From NCBI GenBank assembly GCA_017979445.1, contig CM030715.1, positions 35,585,756 through 35,649,755 on the forward strand: DNA of 64,000 bases, given 5' to 3'. The notes under the pieces were generated by a model, which did not search any database, had not been told where the DNA came from, and saw only the letters and a program-made list of their open reading frames with translations. The stretch comes from Akebia trifoliata (lineage: Eukaryota; Streptophyta; Magnoliopsida; Ranunculales; Lardizabalaceae). How positions within the stretch are numbered: position 1 is the first letter of the stretch; each line of letters starts with the position of its first letter. The position numbers and the translations under genes were made by a program. Of the stretch, positions 51,479-63,755 are shown in pieces.

Positions 51479-51707
51479 ATCGAAGTTGTTCACGCAACTG
51501 AATGCATTTCTTTCCTAATAAAATCATGCCACACAGGCACCACCGTTCCTATCGATAGAAATGGGACATTGTATGGGTTCTCAACTCACAAAATGGTTGT
51601 ACTTTAGACTTGTGTCTCACCATCCTCCATTCCTCCTCAGATGGAGATTCACACAATAATTTCTTTGCAAAACTGAATGATAATTTTTTTATATATGATT
51701 TTTGATT

Positions 51708-51729
51708 TTATATATATATATATATATAT

Positions 51730-51787
<58 letters not shown>

Positions 51788-51788
51788 A
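51708..51788. repeat. Compound TA/GA microsatellite
   Basis: (TA)n from about 51710 to 51749, passing directly into (GA)n to about 51788, followed by a T-run. Confidence 0.9.
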
Positions 51789-53219
51789 TTTTTTTTTTCC
51801 TGAAAGGTAAAAAAAAGGCGATCATAAAGAGATCTGGCGTTTACTTTTAAGAGTAGGGGAGGGTTGGATGAAGAATGCACGTTCTTATGAACTTGGTTCA
51901 GTGATTTCAATTGGGATTATTACAAATGAGAATTTCTATTCTTTTTATAAAAGGGAAGGATTCTCTATTGAAGTCTATAAATAATTATATTCATTATATT
52001 TTTTGAAGATAGGTATAGAATGTTCTAGATCTCTTTAAATTTTACCATAGCAGATACTCATGATATTAAGGTTATGGAGTATTGTTTGCTCACAGACTCT
52101 TTAATGTGTGCCACATCAAGTATAGCAAGAGTAGTTTTGTAAATTTGGAATGCCATTCAATACGAGGTTTATGTGCAGTGGATCCCGGATTTCTGTGATT
52201 TTAAGCTGTAATCTTCTTGCATAAACTCTTATGATGGATTCCACTTAACAATCTACAGTTCGTTGATCCTAGATTTCACTCCAATGATTTAATAAAAATT
52301 TGTACAAAATTACAAGATTTCTTGGAATAATGTTACATACATTTGCTTTAATTTGTCATTTATGTTGATCTAGTTTTTGAGCATCTAGGTCCATCATGTT
52401 TCGCCCTTTACATCATATCTAGAATTTACAATGCATGGCCTTTTAATGCTTTGTGAAAGCTCTTTTGCATATGGTGGCCACATGTCATCATTTGGTTGTA
52501 ATGTCGACAGTTCATCTAATTGTTAGATTATGTGTTGTTTGGTAATGTTACAATTTAGTACTTGTCATGTGAAGTGTGTGCTGTCGTTGTTCTAGAAGTT
52601 GAATCCGAACGTTCATCTTATCGGGGCAATCTCGTGGATTTTACATCAGGAAGGTCTGGGAATTCATTTTCCTAAATCTTCAATGATTGATGCCAATTAT
52701 TTGGAGTATAACTAGCTACTAAAGTTCACGGACTCAACTATTGTAGGATGTTATAGGATTTTATAAATCCTTTCATGATTCTCAAAATTATTTATATTTC
52801 TTCAAATAGATGGGAAAAAAAATTAGATTACAATATATACAGCCTTTGCCCTTTGTTGGAGGAGTATGGAAGGATTTAGAAAATACAACACTTCTCCAAT
52901 TACTTGATAGAGTACAATTTGGACTCAAACAGATTTAGTCCACTACAAAGAAATTAAAAATATAGGATGATAGCAATATATAGCTATGGTACTACTAGTA
53001 TGATACAAAATTTTCCAAGTCTTCATATATAGTTATACATACAACTAGCTTGAGAACTTAAACTTCTTATTTGAAATAGAAAAGTTTTCAAAATCTAATC
53101 TAATGTTATTAACAAACCAATTACTCCAATCAATCAATTTGTTGGAGAGTGTGAGAACTATGTATATAAGAGGGTCATGGGACTTAATTAGGTTATAACT
53201 CACTTGAGAGTGGAGGAAA

Positions 53220-53325
53220 ATATATACTCAGCACTCCCCCTCACCCACACCCTCACCCTCGTCCATAATGGTGAAGAGATTCGAACCCGTGATCTATACA
53301 AACCAATGTTCTAATACCATAATAA
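53220..53325 (-). mobile_element. Decayed LTR-retrotransposon-like fragment
   Basis: On the minus strand, ATGGTATTAGAAC (about 53320-53308) resembles the TGGTATCAGAGC primer-binding site complementary to initiator tRNA-Met, used by many plant Copia elements. GGGTTCGAATCTC (about 53290-53278) and a GTGAGGGTGTGGGTGAGGGGGAG tract follow. No polyprotein is present. A tRNA-derived SINE is the alternative reading, because GGTTCGAATC fits a Pol III B box. Confidence 0.35.
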
Positions 53326-54115
53326 ATCTTTGAATAGATTTAAACATTTTATTGATTTTAAAACTGTTGTCCATGATGTCTTTGTATAGATTACAAAAAG
53401 TATCAAATTAAATGCAACCGGAAATGCATAAATAAATAATAATAAAAAACACTCAATTATATATATAATAATTCAAAGATAGAAAATCAATCAACTACGC
53501 AAATGATCAGACATCACTCTAATTATTAATAATATGAGAATCACACAAACAAACAAACAGTCAACCAATCAAAATCACTCACATCAGTAGAGGTATCCAA
53601 TCTCCAAAGATGTGAGGAATCACTAACTCCAAGTGAAGGTACGGCTCGCACTTGTCTATGTTTTGATCATCTTGTTGAATTGTTATCTCTTAGTCGTCGC
53701 CTTCTTCTTCTTCTTTTAATTCTTCAAATTTATTTTACAATCGCATGAAGATATGATTCGAGTAGGTGAAGCCATATGTGATGTGATCTTTTTAATATCA
53801 TATAATAATTATAAACAAATAAATTGTTTCAGATATTTTAGTATAAATATACATTTAAAGATATGTTTTGGGTTTGTGGTTGAAGCATGGAGATTTTTTA
53901 AAATAAAATTATAATAAACAAATATATTATTTACAAAATTTAATAGAAAGATAAGCTTTGGACAAGTGAAGCCTTGCGCGGTGAAAGGGGGCTACTACAA
54001 CTCTTTCTCTCCTCTCTTTTTTTTTTTTAATATATATAAATTTAAATTAACAATAACTAAAGTGCTTCTTTTATGAAATTTTCTACATAAAGATAAAGTA
54101 AGATACGGGGTCATG

Positions 54116-54345
54116 TCATGGTTTTTAAATTCAGTATTGCGTCTCGTCTCGTTCAACTTCGATACTGAGTCGTCTCGGACGAGTTTTCCGATACGTTTGA
54201 AACGTCTCGTGAGATAACTCAAAAAATAGAATGTGAGACATAAAACTCGGTAAAAAAAATGACTTTGTGAGTTGGTCTTGTTTAACTCCGATACCAAGTT
54301 AACTCGGACGATACATCTCAGTTTCGGACGAATTTAAAAACCATG
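54116..54345. mobile_element. MITE of the CGTCTCGTCTC family, copy 2
   Basis: The left end, CATGGTTTTTAAATTC (from about 54117), is an exact inverted match to GAATTTAAAAACCATG (to about 54345). Internal GCGTCTCGTCTCGTTC is shared with the copy at 11070-11276. Confidence 0.75.
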
Positions 54346-54561
54346 GGTCATGTTGAGATGTATATTATATTTTTTATTTCTTTTATATTAAAGTACAAAT
54401 ATTTTTTTTGGGTAAGTCTAGTATTGAAGATCCATTACTACTGCAGTTAAGAACTGTTATAACTCTACACCTCCTTTCTTGCCATGTGGCAAAATCTTTT
54501 GAGCTTGATGATCCATCGATATTTGAGTCGATTTGGTAAACTTCAAAAATTAGGTGTAACC

Positions 54562-54578
54562 GGGGGGGGGGGGGGGGG
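54562..54578 (+). repeat. Run of 17 G
   Basis: Uninterrupted G homopolymer in otherwise AT-rich DNA, preceded by ACC and followed by TTAG. It could form a G-quadruplex on this strand. Exact length is prone to sequencing error. Confidence 0.8.
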
Positions 54579-55049
54579 TTAGTATTTTGCCTTATTGAAT
54601 CAGCTATATTTCTGAGAAAAATATTAAATATAACTATATATTTTATTAAAATGATTGAATTATTCATGTGTTTTTTTAAATATTTATGAACATAATCACA
54701 CAATTGATTTTGTAGCTACTTTTTTTAATAAATGAAATATCTATATATATATATATATATAAATCGACTCGAATTTAGAGTTGATCTCAGATGCGGTGTA
54801 GATGGAAGACAAAATCAAAATGCATTTTAGGATGGAGTCTCGAGTGCAAAGCTGGCAAGATACATCTCTTAAGAAATTAAAATTCTTTTGCACCACCAAA
54901 GACAAAGTGACACTTCTATTTGTTAAGGATATGTTTATCACGACTTCTTTGAGTGATCTTTTTGTCTTTGAATCAGAAAATGACATTTGTTAGTAATGAC
55001 TTATATTTCAATAATTTTTACAGAAAGTCTAAAATTACATTTTTTTTTA

Positions 55050-55310
55050 AAATCTTATTGAGATTGCTTTCTCACGAGAGCCACAATGAGAAGTTAACAT
55101 CAAAAAACATGTCAAAATAAATGACGATTACACTCCTCATTCTTCTTAATAATTCGATTAAACGACAAAATCAATTCAATCTCTCTCTATTATTTCTTCA
55201 TCAATTTCTATGACATACAAGATTCTCCTGCAGTTTTTCAGATTCTGAGCTTCTACTTTTTCTAGACACAGAATCCTAAAGTATATATTGAAATTTGTAA
55301 CCAATAGTTA
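55050..55310 (+). mobile_element. MITE family X, copy 2
   Basis: It aligns with the middle and right part of 18585-18953: GCTTTCTCACGAGAGCC, GAGAAGTTAACATC, ACTCCTCATTCTTCTTAA, GACAAAATCAATTCAA and CTTTTTCTAGACACAGAATCC. It is more diverged than the other two copies. Confidence 0.6.
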
Positions 55311-56987
55311 GATGTTGAAGTATTGGAAGTTTGTTTTGCAATCTGACTTACGGGCATATGGGATCAATATCTTTTACGAGTCACGTTCACCACGTTGCAG
55401 TCGTATAATGGCATATAAAGTAAGGAGTATGTCGTCCCTACCAAAATAAATACTCCACAGGTCATCACGTGTAGCTTTTACGACATCAAGAGACTCTGGG
55501 ACCCACTGTTCTCCCAAGTCCCAATCCTCCACTGTCTATTTTCTCTAAAATCATTGTCCATCAACAACGATACATAAGATGACAAGTGTCTTAAAAAAGT
55601 GTTTAATCCCTATAACTTCCTTCCTATTGTACACTTTTACTGTATAAAAGATATTTAAAAATTATTATTATATATATCCAACTGAAAAAGATAACCATGA
55701 TAACAACGTGACACATTTTTGGGACTCAAATGAGTGGGACACACTCCAACCCCTTACGTATCAAGTATTTATTGGATAGCTTACATTTTTTTTAACTCAT
55801 TTAATTTGATATAGTATTTATGGCATCCTTTCTTGTAAAGTAATATTAAAAGAATCGTTCTAGAGTAACCTCAGCGAGAGACACATGGGGGAAGATACGA
55901 GTAAAATGCATCTACGACATACGCGTGCCACCATGTCTAGGTCTCCCTCCCCCCTTTGAGGTCACTCCAACGTTAATCATATTAAAATTAAATATAAAAT
56001 GTAAAGTGTTTTTGTCTGATAATAATTCTAAAAGATTCTCATTAAATAAATTTTGTGGGAGTTTAATTGAAATAAAATATAAATAATTTTTAATTTTTAA
56101 AGAAAAAAATAATATAAACCTTTAATAGACATGGGACCTATCTACCAATAATTGGACTTATATATTCAATGCATGTAATTTCAACAACAAAAATTGTAAA
56201 TAATTATTAAAATAATTGATAGTGTAATTTAAATTAGTACAAAATATAATTCTTCATATTTGGTGGTAGATTCCACCCGAAAGAGTTTCGAGAAAATTTA
56301 TTTTGAGTGGTGTTTAACAGAAAAAGAGTTCTGAACCAAATTTGTGCAAAGAATGTAAAGACCTAATACGATCAAAATCGTTCTCCGACAAGGTATGGTG
56401 TGTCCTTGTGTCTCACTCAGTTTTAATATGCTTACATGTCAATTACACATTTATAATGTTAGTCGATAGCTATCTAATATTCCTAAGTTGGGCTTTACAG
56501 GGTTAAATCAAGAAAATAGATTTTTTTTATTTTATTTTATTTTATTTTTAAATCAGAGTAGGATTTTATGTGAGAATTTTATTTTGTTTTCTCTGTGAGG
56601 TTTATGGTACTGATAGAATTGAAAGATTTGAGAGCTTGTAACCAATCTTTATCGTTGATAGTGAATTGATCACCCTATCTTACGTAGACAAAGACAATTT
56701 TTGAACCACGTAAATCATCGTAATTTATATGTGTGTGATTTAATTCTTACTCTTATTATACTTTCACATAACAATTTATTATCACGCATCCCATTTCATA
56801 AAATGCAAGAGAGACCAATACAAAATACAAAATCTCTATCATGATGAAACCTGCTTGCAATAGATCAATTTTTTTCTTTCATATAAATCTTTTATTTATT
56901 CAGAAATTTTTCACAAATTGGAGCCCTATATTGAATTCCTAGACCTATCTTTGAAAATGTTTGAAAGTCTCAAAGTACCATTCCAAT

Positions 56988-57428
56988 TAGTGCTGGAAAT
57001 AGGTTGGGTAAGGCCTCTACCGACTCCGTACTTGAATTGAAACACACACATAATCAATTTCTTACCCGAATTTTAGGGTAATACCCAAATCCAAAGTGTT
57101 ACCTAAGTTTTAAGTGGATAACCATACCTGATTCTTGGTAAACCCAAATTTTTACTCTCTCATCTAATTTTTTAAACTTGAATAACTAAAATTATATAAT
57201 AAAAATTATAATTAGTTACATATAGAATATGAAATTATAATTTTGCCTTTGGGTAGTCGGGTAAGATATGACATATATTCATACCCGACCTTACAAAACT
57301 TTTGGACTAATGGGTATCGAGTAATCTAAAAATAATTCTTGATCAGGTAAAATGATCTTGTACCATCTGATTTATTTGGGTTGGATGAGTCGGGTATACA
57401 GGTATTATCCGACCAATTGTCAGCACTA
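56988..57428. mobile_element. Non-autonomous DNA element with GGGTA-type internal repeats
   Basis: The left end, ATTAGTGCTGGAAATAGGTTGGGTA, mirrors the right end, which finishes ATTGTCAGCACTAAT at about 57428. Inside are repeated words of the GGGTAATACCCAAAT and GGGTAAGATATGACATATA type. No coding potential. hAT-like by general appearance only. Confidence 0.5.
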
Positions 57429-58459
57429 ATACAAATACCTAGAATTACAATTTAAAATGTAAAGAGAGAAAATCGAAATCCCAATCCTTAAGAAACAAGG
57501 ATAACCTAATCCTTAGTGTGGATTGTTCAACTGGAAATCGACTACTGAACGATCAATTGACACTTGAGCTTCCTTGCTTGTGGTCTTCTTTGATTGGGTA
57601 CCCCATTTGACCTTTTTGGATTCCAACCAACATTTATTAGGGTTTTGGTCTCCACTTGGTTGATTTAGAAGATTTGAGAGAATCACCCTCCATTAAATTT
57701 GTTTTGTCTACATCTCTGTCACTTCAACTATTTGTATCACTTTCCAACATTACAGTTTCTTGTTGCTTGTGAAACTGAAACACATATAGAAATATAAATT
57801 TACTTGACAAAGTGTCTTTTAATGGACAGATTCCAATTTCCAAACCAAATATGATTTCCATTTTCTTCTTTTTTTAAAGCAACAAATACTATCTCAAACT
57901 TTTATCTTGTCAACTTGATCCTCCATTAAAAAAAATTAATTATTTTTAAAAGATAAAAAATACTCTCCAGTTACTATATAGGATGGGTTCACTTTCTTTC
58001 TAAATAATCTACACAAGGATTCTAATATTTAGCGATGCTGGACACAAAATTGTCCATCATCATTATGATTATGCCACTTTTGCTTTCTTGTAGACTTTTT
58101 TTGCTTTACTTTCTTTCTTTATTATTATTATTTTTTTTTTGCACAAACATGTTTTAAAAATGGAACAAATGAAAAAAAAAATATTACTAAAAAGAGATTT
58201 TTGAGCATTGAATTAATGACAAAAACTCAATTTTTATGAAATATATCTCTTTTCAAGGATGCAATGTCAAGATCTTTTCTTGTAATATTTATTTATCTAT
58301 TTATATTATTTTGAGCTTGATTGTGAAAAAGAAATCCATCATGATTTTTAGATTTTCAATATAATGGTGGAATAATATTAATCGTGTTGGTCACAATACA
58401 TTATACTATGTTTAATATTACTTATAAAGCATGTGATTGAGTCTTCACCCTACAATAAA

Positions 58460-59130
58460 TAAAGAGAAGAGTAATGATTTTTATTGGCTCCACTAATCTT
58501 TTTTGCCTTGAGACACATAATTGCACATATTTATGAGGATGTGAAGATGTGTATCACAAGGCAAAACAATCTATGATCATAGCATGTGTCACATCCGGAG
58601 AGTATTTTGAGTATGCCACATGGGGGAATGAGATTATCATGACTTCACCTCATTAAAATAAATAAACATGAATCGTGATAATCTGACTAAACCATGTGAC
58701 AAACTCAATCGACTACTTAAACGTAACAAGTTTGGAAGTCATAAATCTGCATTCCTCAAAATACACAACTGCATTTTCCCATAAAAAAGTGTATCTCAAA
58801 AGAATCATGTATCTCAAGTAACACAAATCTATCATTCTCAAACTTATCATGTTAGACAATCAATTGAGTATGTCACATGGGGTAATCAGATTATCACGAC
58901 TCTAAACATTTTAATAAAAGTAATGATTTTTTTTGCTCTCTGACATATTCAAAATACTCTCTCATGTAGCATGTGATAGAGTCATAAATCTTTTTTTCTC
59001 GAAATAAACAATTGTACAAATTTATTGGATGTGCATATGTGCATCTTTGAATGTAAAATCTATGATTCTAGCACTTGTCACATTGAGAGAGTATTTTGGA
59101 TATGCCACTTGGGAGAGTCCCGTTATCACG
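58460..59130. repeat. Three related segments in tandem
   Basis: The sequence around 58465-58640 recurs, diverged, at about 58780-58910 (right part only) and 58920-59130. Shared landmarks are AATGATTTTTATTGGCTC-like starts, CACATATTTATGAGGATGTG, GAGAGTATTTTG and TATGCCACATGGGGGAATGAG-like ends followed by ATTATCACGACTC. Confidence 0.6.
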
Positions 59131-59639
59131 ACTCTCATTTCTATTGTGTTTGGTGTTTTGTATCCAACACCAATGGACACTAATTTTAACCCTTTATCAG
59201 GTTAGTACTCAATCATTTATGAGAGTTTCCCAACTTTAATAAAGAAGAAACTATAGATAGTACCTGGACGTCAGGTTCGTATGAGTTGAGGCCAGGCACC
59301 AAAAGATGAAGACAGAGCGAGGTGGCACTTTTTGACCATGGTACGTACACTTTCTTTGTTGTAACTTCTAATAGTAATTGATGTTTACTTCACATTCTTT
59401 ATTTTACCACGTCCACGTGGCAGTCTTTCACATGAATGTTTTCTCATCTTTTTGATTGAACCAATCCCCAGATATTTACTTGATTAATGGCTTACAGCTA
59501 TCAAATTAGATTTTTCTTATAATGAGCTTTAGTTATTTGGATGGGATTCATATCCCAATTGCCAGTGTTTACTCAAACACACGCCTCAAGATCAACATTG
59601 GGTTGTTGAATAGCCTTCTTCTCACTCCTTTTTGACAGA

Positions 59640-60200
59640 ACCAACGCAACAAACTCTCTGACAATCAAGTCAGAATGTTGAATCAGAAAAAATAAGTAAT
59701 TTTCAACGAAAAAAACATATCATTTTTTTCTATTTCAAGATTCAAACTTGATCATTGGCTGGACAACCTTCAAATTCCTCTTAGGCGTAATCAACGCCAC
59801 AACCCTTCCGGCATCTTGAATTAGAAAAATTTAGGCCAAAATATCATTTTTTTCCTCATTCAAGATTCAAACTTAATCATTGGAAAGGTGGTTGGACAAC
59901 CTTCAAATTCCTCTTAGGTAGGACCAACACCATAACCTATCCACGATCAAATCAGAATCTTGAACTAGGAAAAAAAAAGACTTTTTGGGATGATTTTTTC
60001 TTTTTTTTTTTAGTTCAAGATTCAAACTTGATCATCGGAGACGTGTGGTGCATAGCCGCCTCATCAGAATCTTGAACTAGGAAAAAAAAAGATTTTTTAG
60101 GATGAATTTTTTTTTTTTTTTTTTTAATTCAAGATTCAAACTTGATCATCGGAGAGGTGGTGGTGCATAGTCACCTAAGAGGTGGCAGTGCATAACCGCC
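59640..60200. repeat. Tandem repeat with inverted CAAGATTC/GAATCTTG pairs
   Basis: CAAGATTCAAACTTGATCAT or a one-base variant occurs at about 59736, 59858, 60015 and 60129. Each copy is preceded, across an A/T-run of 50-70 bases, by its mirror form (GAATCTTGAACTAGGAAAA or similar). Each unit can therefore form a hairpin. Spacing is about 115-155 bp. Confidence 0.75.
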
Positions 60201-60636
60201 TAAAACGAGGTTACATGTATCTGAACTAAAGGTCCTCCCAACAACCGTGTTCACGATCCTGTAGGTGGCATTTTGTTTTCACAATTTTTTTACCAAAATC
60301 AACTCATTGCAGCTTTGATAATCATACAAAAACTAGTTTAAATTAATAATTTAATTTAAAATTTCAGTTTTTTTTTTTTTTTCCAGTTTCTTCCAATTAT
60401 GGCAAACAAAATTAAGTTATTTAAGAAATTAAGTACTCATTTTTCCAGCCCCAATCCATTTTGAAGTGTGGGAATTACATAGAAAGAACCTTAATACTTC
60501 TAAATCATTTGTTAGAACGCCCACCAAAATTGAAATTTTGGCTGTTATATGTATCATCCTTACCATTAAGACAACCTCAAAAGTCAAGGAAATTAAAAAG
60601 AAGAAAGAAACACTTATAAAGAAAACTAATAATAAA

Positions 60637-63366
60637 CTAGCTTGGTTTATTTAACACAACTACTACTGCACTAATGTTGTCTTTACTCCCTCGAGCCATC
60701 GCCAACTCAGCTAGCACCGCTGCAGCCTCGATCGCACTGCATCCATTAGAGAACCTACTCCCCAATCGGCCGCCAAGGCATCTCCTTACAACCTCGCATG
60801 CCACCTCATTCGACATCACATCCCATAAACCATCACTTGCTAATATCAGGAACTCGTCTTCCTCTGTTTGCTTGGTCACAGTGACCTCCGGTACAGAAAT
60901 TACGTAAGGTTTAAGGTAGTCATCCCCTGCAGCACCCAAAGCAAGAAAATTTGTTAGAAAAAAATGCAAACAAAATGAACATATATTCGCGGTCTAACAT
61001 TATCCTAAGATTGGATAACATCGGATCAAGTATTGGGTCAACAGGTTTGGATATGGAACCAGATATCATGATCAAATAAACCATCTGATCCATTTTAGAT
61101 TTGGCAATAATCCAATCTGATAATGACTCGATACAGTATAGATTCCAAATATGATATCATGAAGACTAGTTGGAAGAAATGTGCCACACATAGTGATGCT
61201 TTAGAAGTAGAATTTCATTAATAAAACATAGGGTGATTTTTGTGTGATAGTCAACCAAGGGGTACCAAAATCTCAGTGTGTCTATGACTGTCACATGGTG
61301 CAAAAAAGTGCACAAATCTCCAGCATACACATGGCATAATCGAGATTCCCTGTCTCACCGAAGACGGACAAAGCTAATAGGGGGTCAAGAATGGGAGTAT
61401 GTAGGTGTATGTCCCTACTAAAGAAGAGGAACTTGGGAGCGCACTAGTTAGAGAGAGAGAGAGAGAGGAACTGGGGAAGTCGAGTGGAGAGATTTTTTGC
61501 TCACAAAAAAGTCAATTTGGGATTTCTCAGAATCCCGAACGACCAATCACACAAAGCTTAAGGAGGATAATTTTGAAATTTGGGGATGCCCTCAATACAC
61601 GTGGGTTTGTGTGATTGGATGATCCGGGATCCCATATTGACTTTTCTGTGAGCAAAATTTTTTCCTAGGAAGTCCGAGGACACTCAAGATGATTACAGTC
61701 AGATATGCACACAAAAAAAGATCCTGATAGATCCCAATAAATGCGGGGTTAATAAAAATCAAGCAAGGTGCAATCATGGTCAGGAAGGGTATGATATTGA
61801 GTGGTTAAAGACATACGGGCAAAAAGAGCAAAGAGCAAAATGACGATCAAATATTTCATCCGCCTCTAAGGCTTATTATATAAAAATAGAAAACTAATTT
61901 GGACGTTGGAGTGTATTATGTAAGCACCCTGTTGAATTGAAGAGACTGATCAGAGAAGAAAATTGAAAGTACCTTGTATCTGACACTACACATATCAAAA
62001 TGTTGGGGGCATTTTTATTCCTAGTGAGGCTAAATTCCCTAGGTTACCAATTTATATAATACATGTTAGCTTCACCTGACATGCTTACCAGCACCTTTTA
62101 TGACGCAACTTTTAAGTTGAGTTCACAAGGCTTTTTTCGAAGAAAAAAAAAAAAAAGCGTCGCGAAAAGAGGCATGATCATTACAATTGTTAATTGAGCC
62201 TGCTAGCCCACTAACCTGGCCAGCTTGGAAAACAAGGTTTAGGGCTCTTATCTTGAGCCCACAAAGGTAGGGCAGGGTCAAAACTTTCCAAAAAGCACCC
62301 AACCCGACTGGGCCACTATATTGTATATATGTGTATTATATAATGTTAGATGTAAGATTTTATATTAGGAAAAAAAAAAAAAAATAGAGTAGATTGGCTT
62401 GCCTAAACATATCTAAACTTTGATTGGTAATCGGTAAAGAAAGAAAAGATAAACATGTGATGACATGCATTGTTCTTTTATCTTTAAAGTCTACATGGTC
62501 CCCTTCAAGGGGAATAACTAAAATGAGGCAAAGAGGGAGCCAATTAACAATGAAGTTTTAAAGGTGGACTCATTAGGGACCATGGCACTTCTTCATTACT
62601 TTTTCAAAGAAAATCGGGGACACTCTAAAAATTGTAAAGTAAGTGAATCCTTCCAATCAGGATGGATAATGCACTGACTTAGGCCCAATAAGGCTTGGGA
62701 CTGGTCTAAGGCACAGCCTGCCTCTTAAGGGTTGGGTTAGGGCTCAGACAAGCTCCGCCCGAATCTGCTATAGACAGCTCTAACTATCACAAAAGATGAG
62801 CACTTATTATCTATGGAAGAGAAAATATATGTTGAAAATTTATTGTTTATGTTTTAGATTAAAATGGGCATAATGTTGGGTCCCATCTCCTAGCCAATAA
62901 AAGCTTACTTCACTCACCAGACTGGGTCTAAATTCCATCCATTGAAACCGCATGGAGTGTTACTCCTCCAAAGCTATGCTATTCATCTGAGTTGAAACCA
63001 TTAGCAAACTTAGAAAGGTGTCTTTCTTCAACAAACATATATAAGAAATGGTTCCTTTTGGGAGCTTTACTAGAGATTTCAAGTCTGGCATTTTGTGTTT
63101 TCCTTCACACTGAAGGATTTTCCATACATAATTTGTGATCATTTTGTATGATTGGTTTTTTTTTTTTTTTGTTATAAATTACTTGTAGTGTGTTCTTGAT
63201 TTACACAGACATAAAAAATCTTGTTTCCCCAAAAGGGCATTGTTAGAAAACTTTACGTACCAATCGATCGAGAAGTAGCAAGTACTCCTAGTACCCGATA
63301 ACCATTCCAGTTTATAACCCTTCCACCAGCGGCTTCTACTCTCTCCATTTCATCTGGCCTGTCAGG
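60637..63366 (-). CDS. Protein phosphatase 2C, clade A-like (partial, last two exons)
   Basis: A Mg/Mn-dependent Ser/Thr phosphatase. Two exons are inside the window: 63366-63261 (enters in phase 0) and 60926-60637 (stop TAG at 60639-60637), joined across a 2.3-kb intron in phase 1. Together they give about 131 residues of the C-terminal catalytic half: [33 protein letters not shown], the metal-site motif ASDGLWDV, and GSKDN near the end. The wording of these motifs is closest to clade A PP2Cs (the ABA co-receptor phosphatases such as AHG3/HAI), but that is by eye. The N-terminal half with its DGHGG motif must lie beyond position 64000. Arabidopsis At5g53140, next to CNGC1, is also a PP2C, but its motifs as I recall them differ, so I do not claim orthology. 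Confidence 0.88.
61480..61680. mobile_element. Foldback MITE in the PP2C intron
   Basis: The left arm (about 61491-61560: TTTTTTGCTCACA, AAGTCAAT, TGGGAT, CCAATCACACAAA) mirrors the right arm (about 61608-61670: TTTGTGTGATTGG, GGGATCCCATATTGACTT, TGTGAGCAAAA). A GA microsatellite lies just outside at 61450-61468. Confidence 0.7.
61681..63260. other. Rest of the PP2C intron
   Basis: Non-coding. GGGCTC/GAGCCC-rich words in both orientations at 62205-62300 and 62690-62790 suggest one more decayed inverted-repeat element, but its ends could not be fixed. A T-run lies at 63156-63170. Confidence 0.35.
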
Positions 63367-63755
63367 CTGTTCAAGAAATTGTAATTCTATTAAATATTGA
63401 AGCATTTGAAGCAGAGAATTTCTTCGCATATCAATATTGCACCATTTAAATCCCCCTTTGTACCCACTAGAATAACACTTTGGATCTATCATTACCCTTT
63501 ATTTATTTTTTCATTAGTGAGGACTCTATTTTTCATATTAATTAAATAAATTTCCTAAGAACAAGAATGCAAGACATTTCAAAATGATGGTTCACTATTG
63601 ATAAGTTAGATGTTGCATTTGATGGTTGTTGTGTAATTTCTGAGAAACCGTATAACAATCCAAGCATGCCTACATGATCCTTTTGATATAATGATGAATA
63701 AAATGACCAGAAATACTATTAGATCATTAATATAGCATTTCAATTTAATAAGGGT

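Larger units (their letters stand above)
49131..60636. other. Long repeat-rich intergenic region
   Basis: About 11.5 kb with no intact coding frame. Named repeats inside it are listed separately (50195-50460, 51020-51480, 51708-51788, 53220-53325, 54116-54345, 54562-54578, 55050-55310, 56988-57428, 58460-59130 and 59640-60200). The remaining stretches (49500-50190, 51800-53200, 53330-54100, 55320-56980, 57430-58450 and 59140-59630) are AT-rich and I see nothing definite in them. Confidence 0.5.

Noticed and set aside
59640..60200. CRISPR-like array of repeats
   Set aside because: Units are long, diverged and unevenly spaced, in a plant nuclear sequence with no cas genes.
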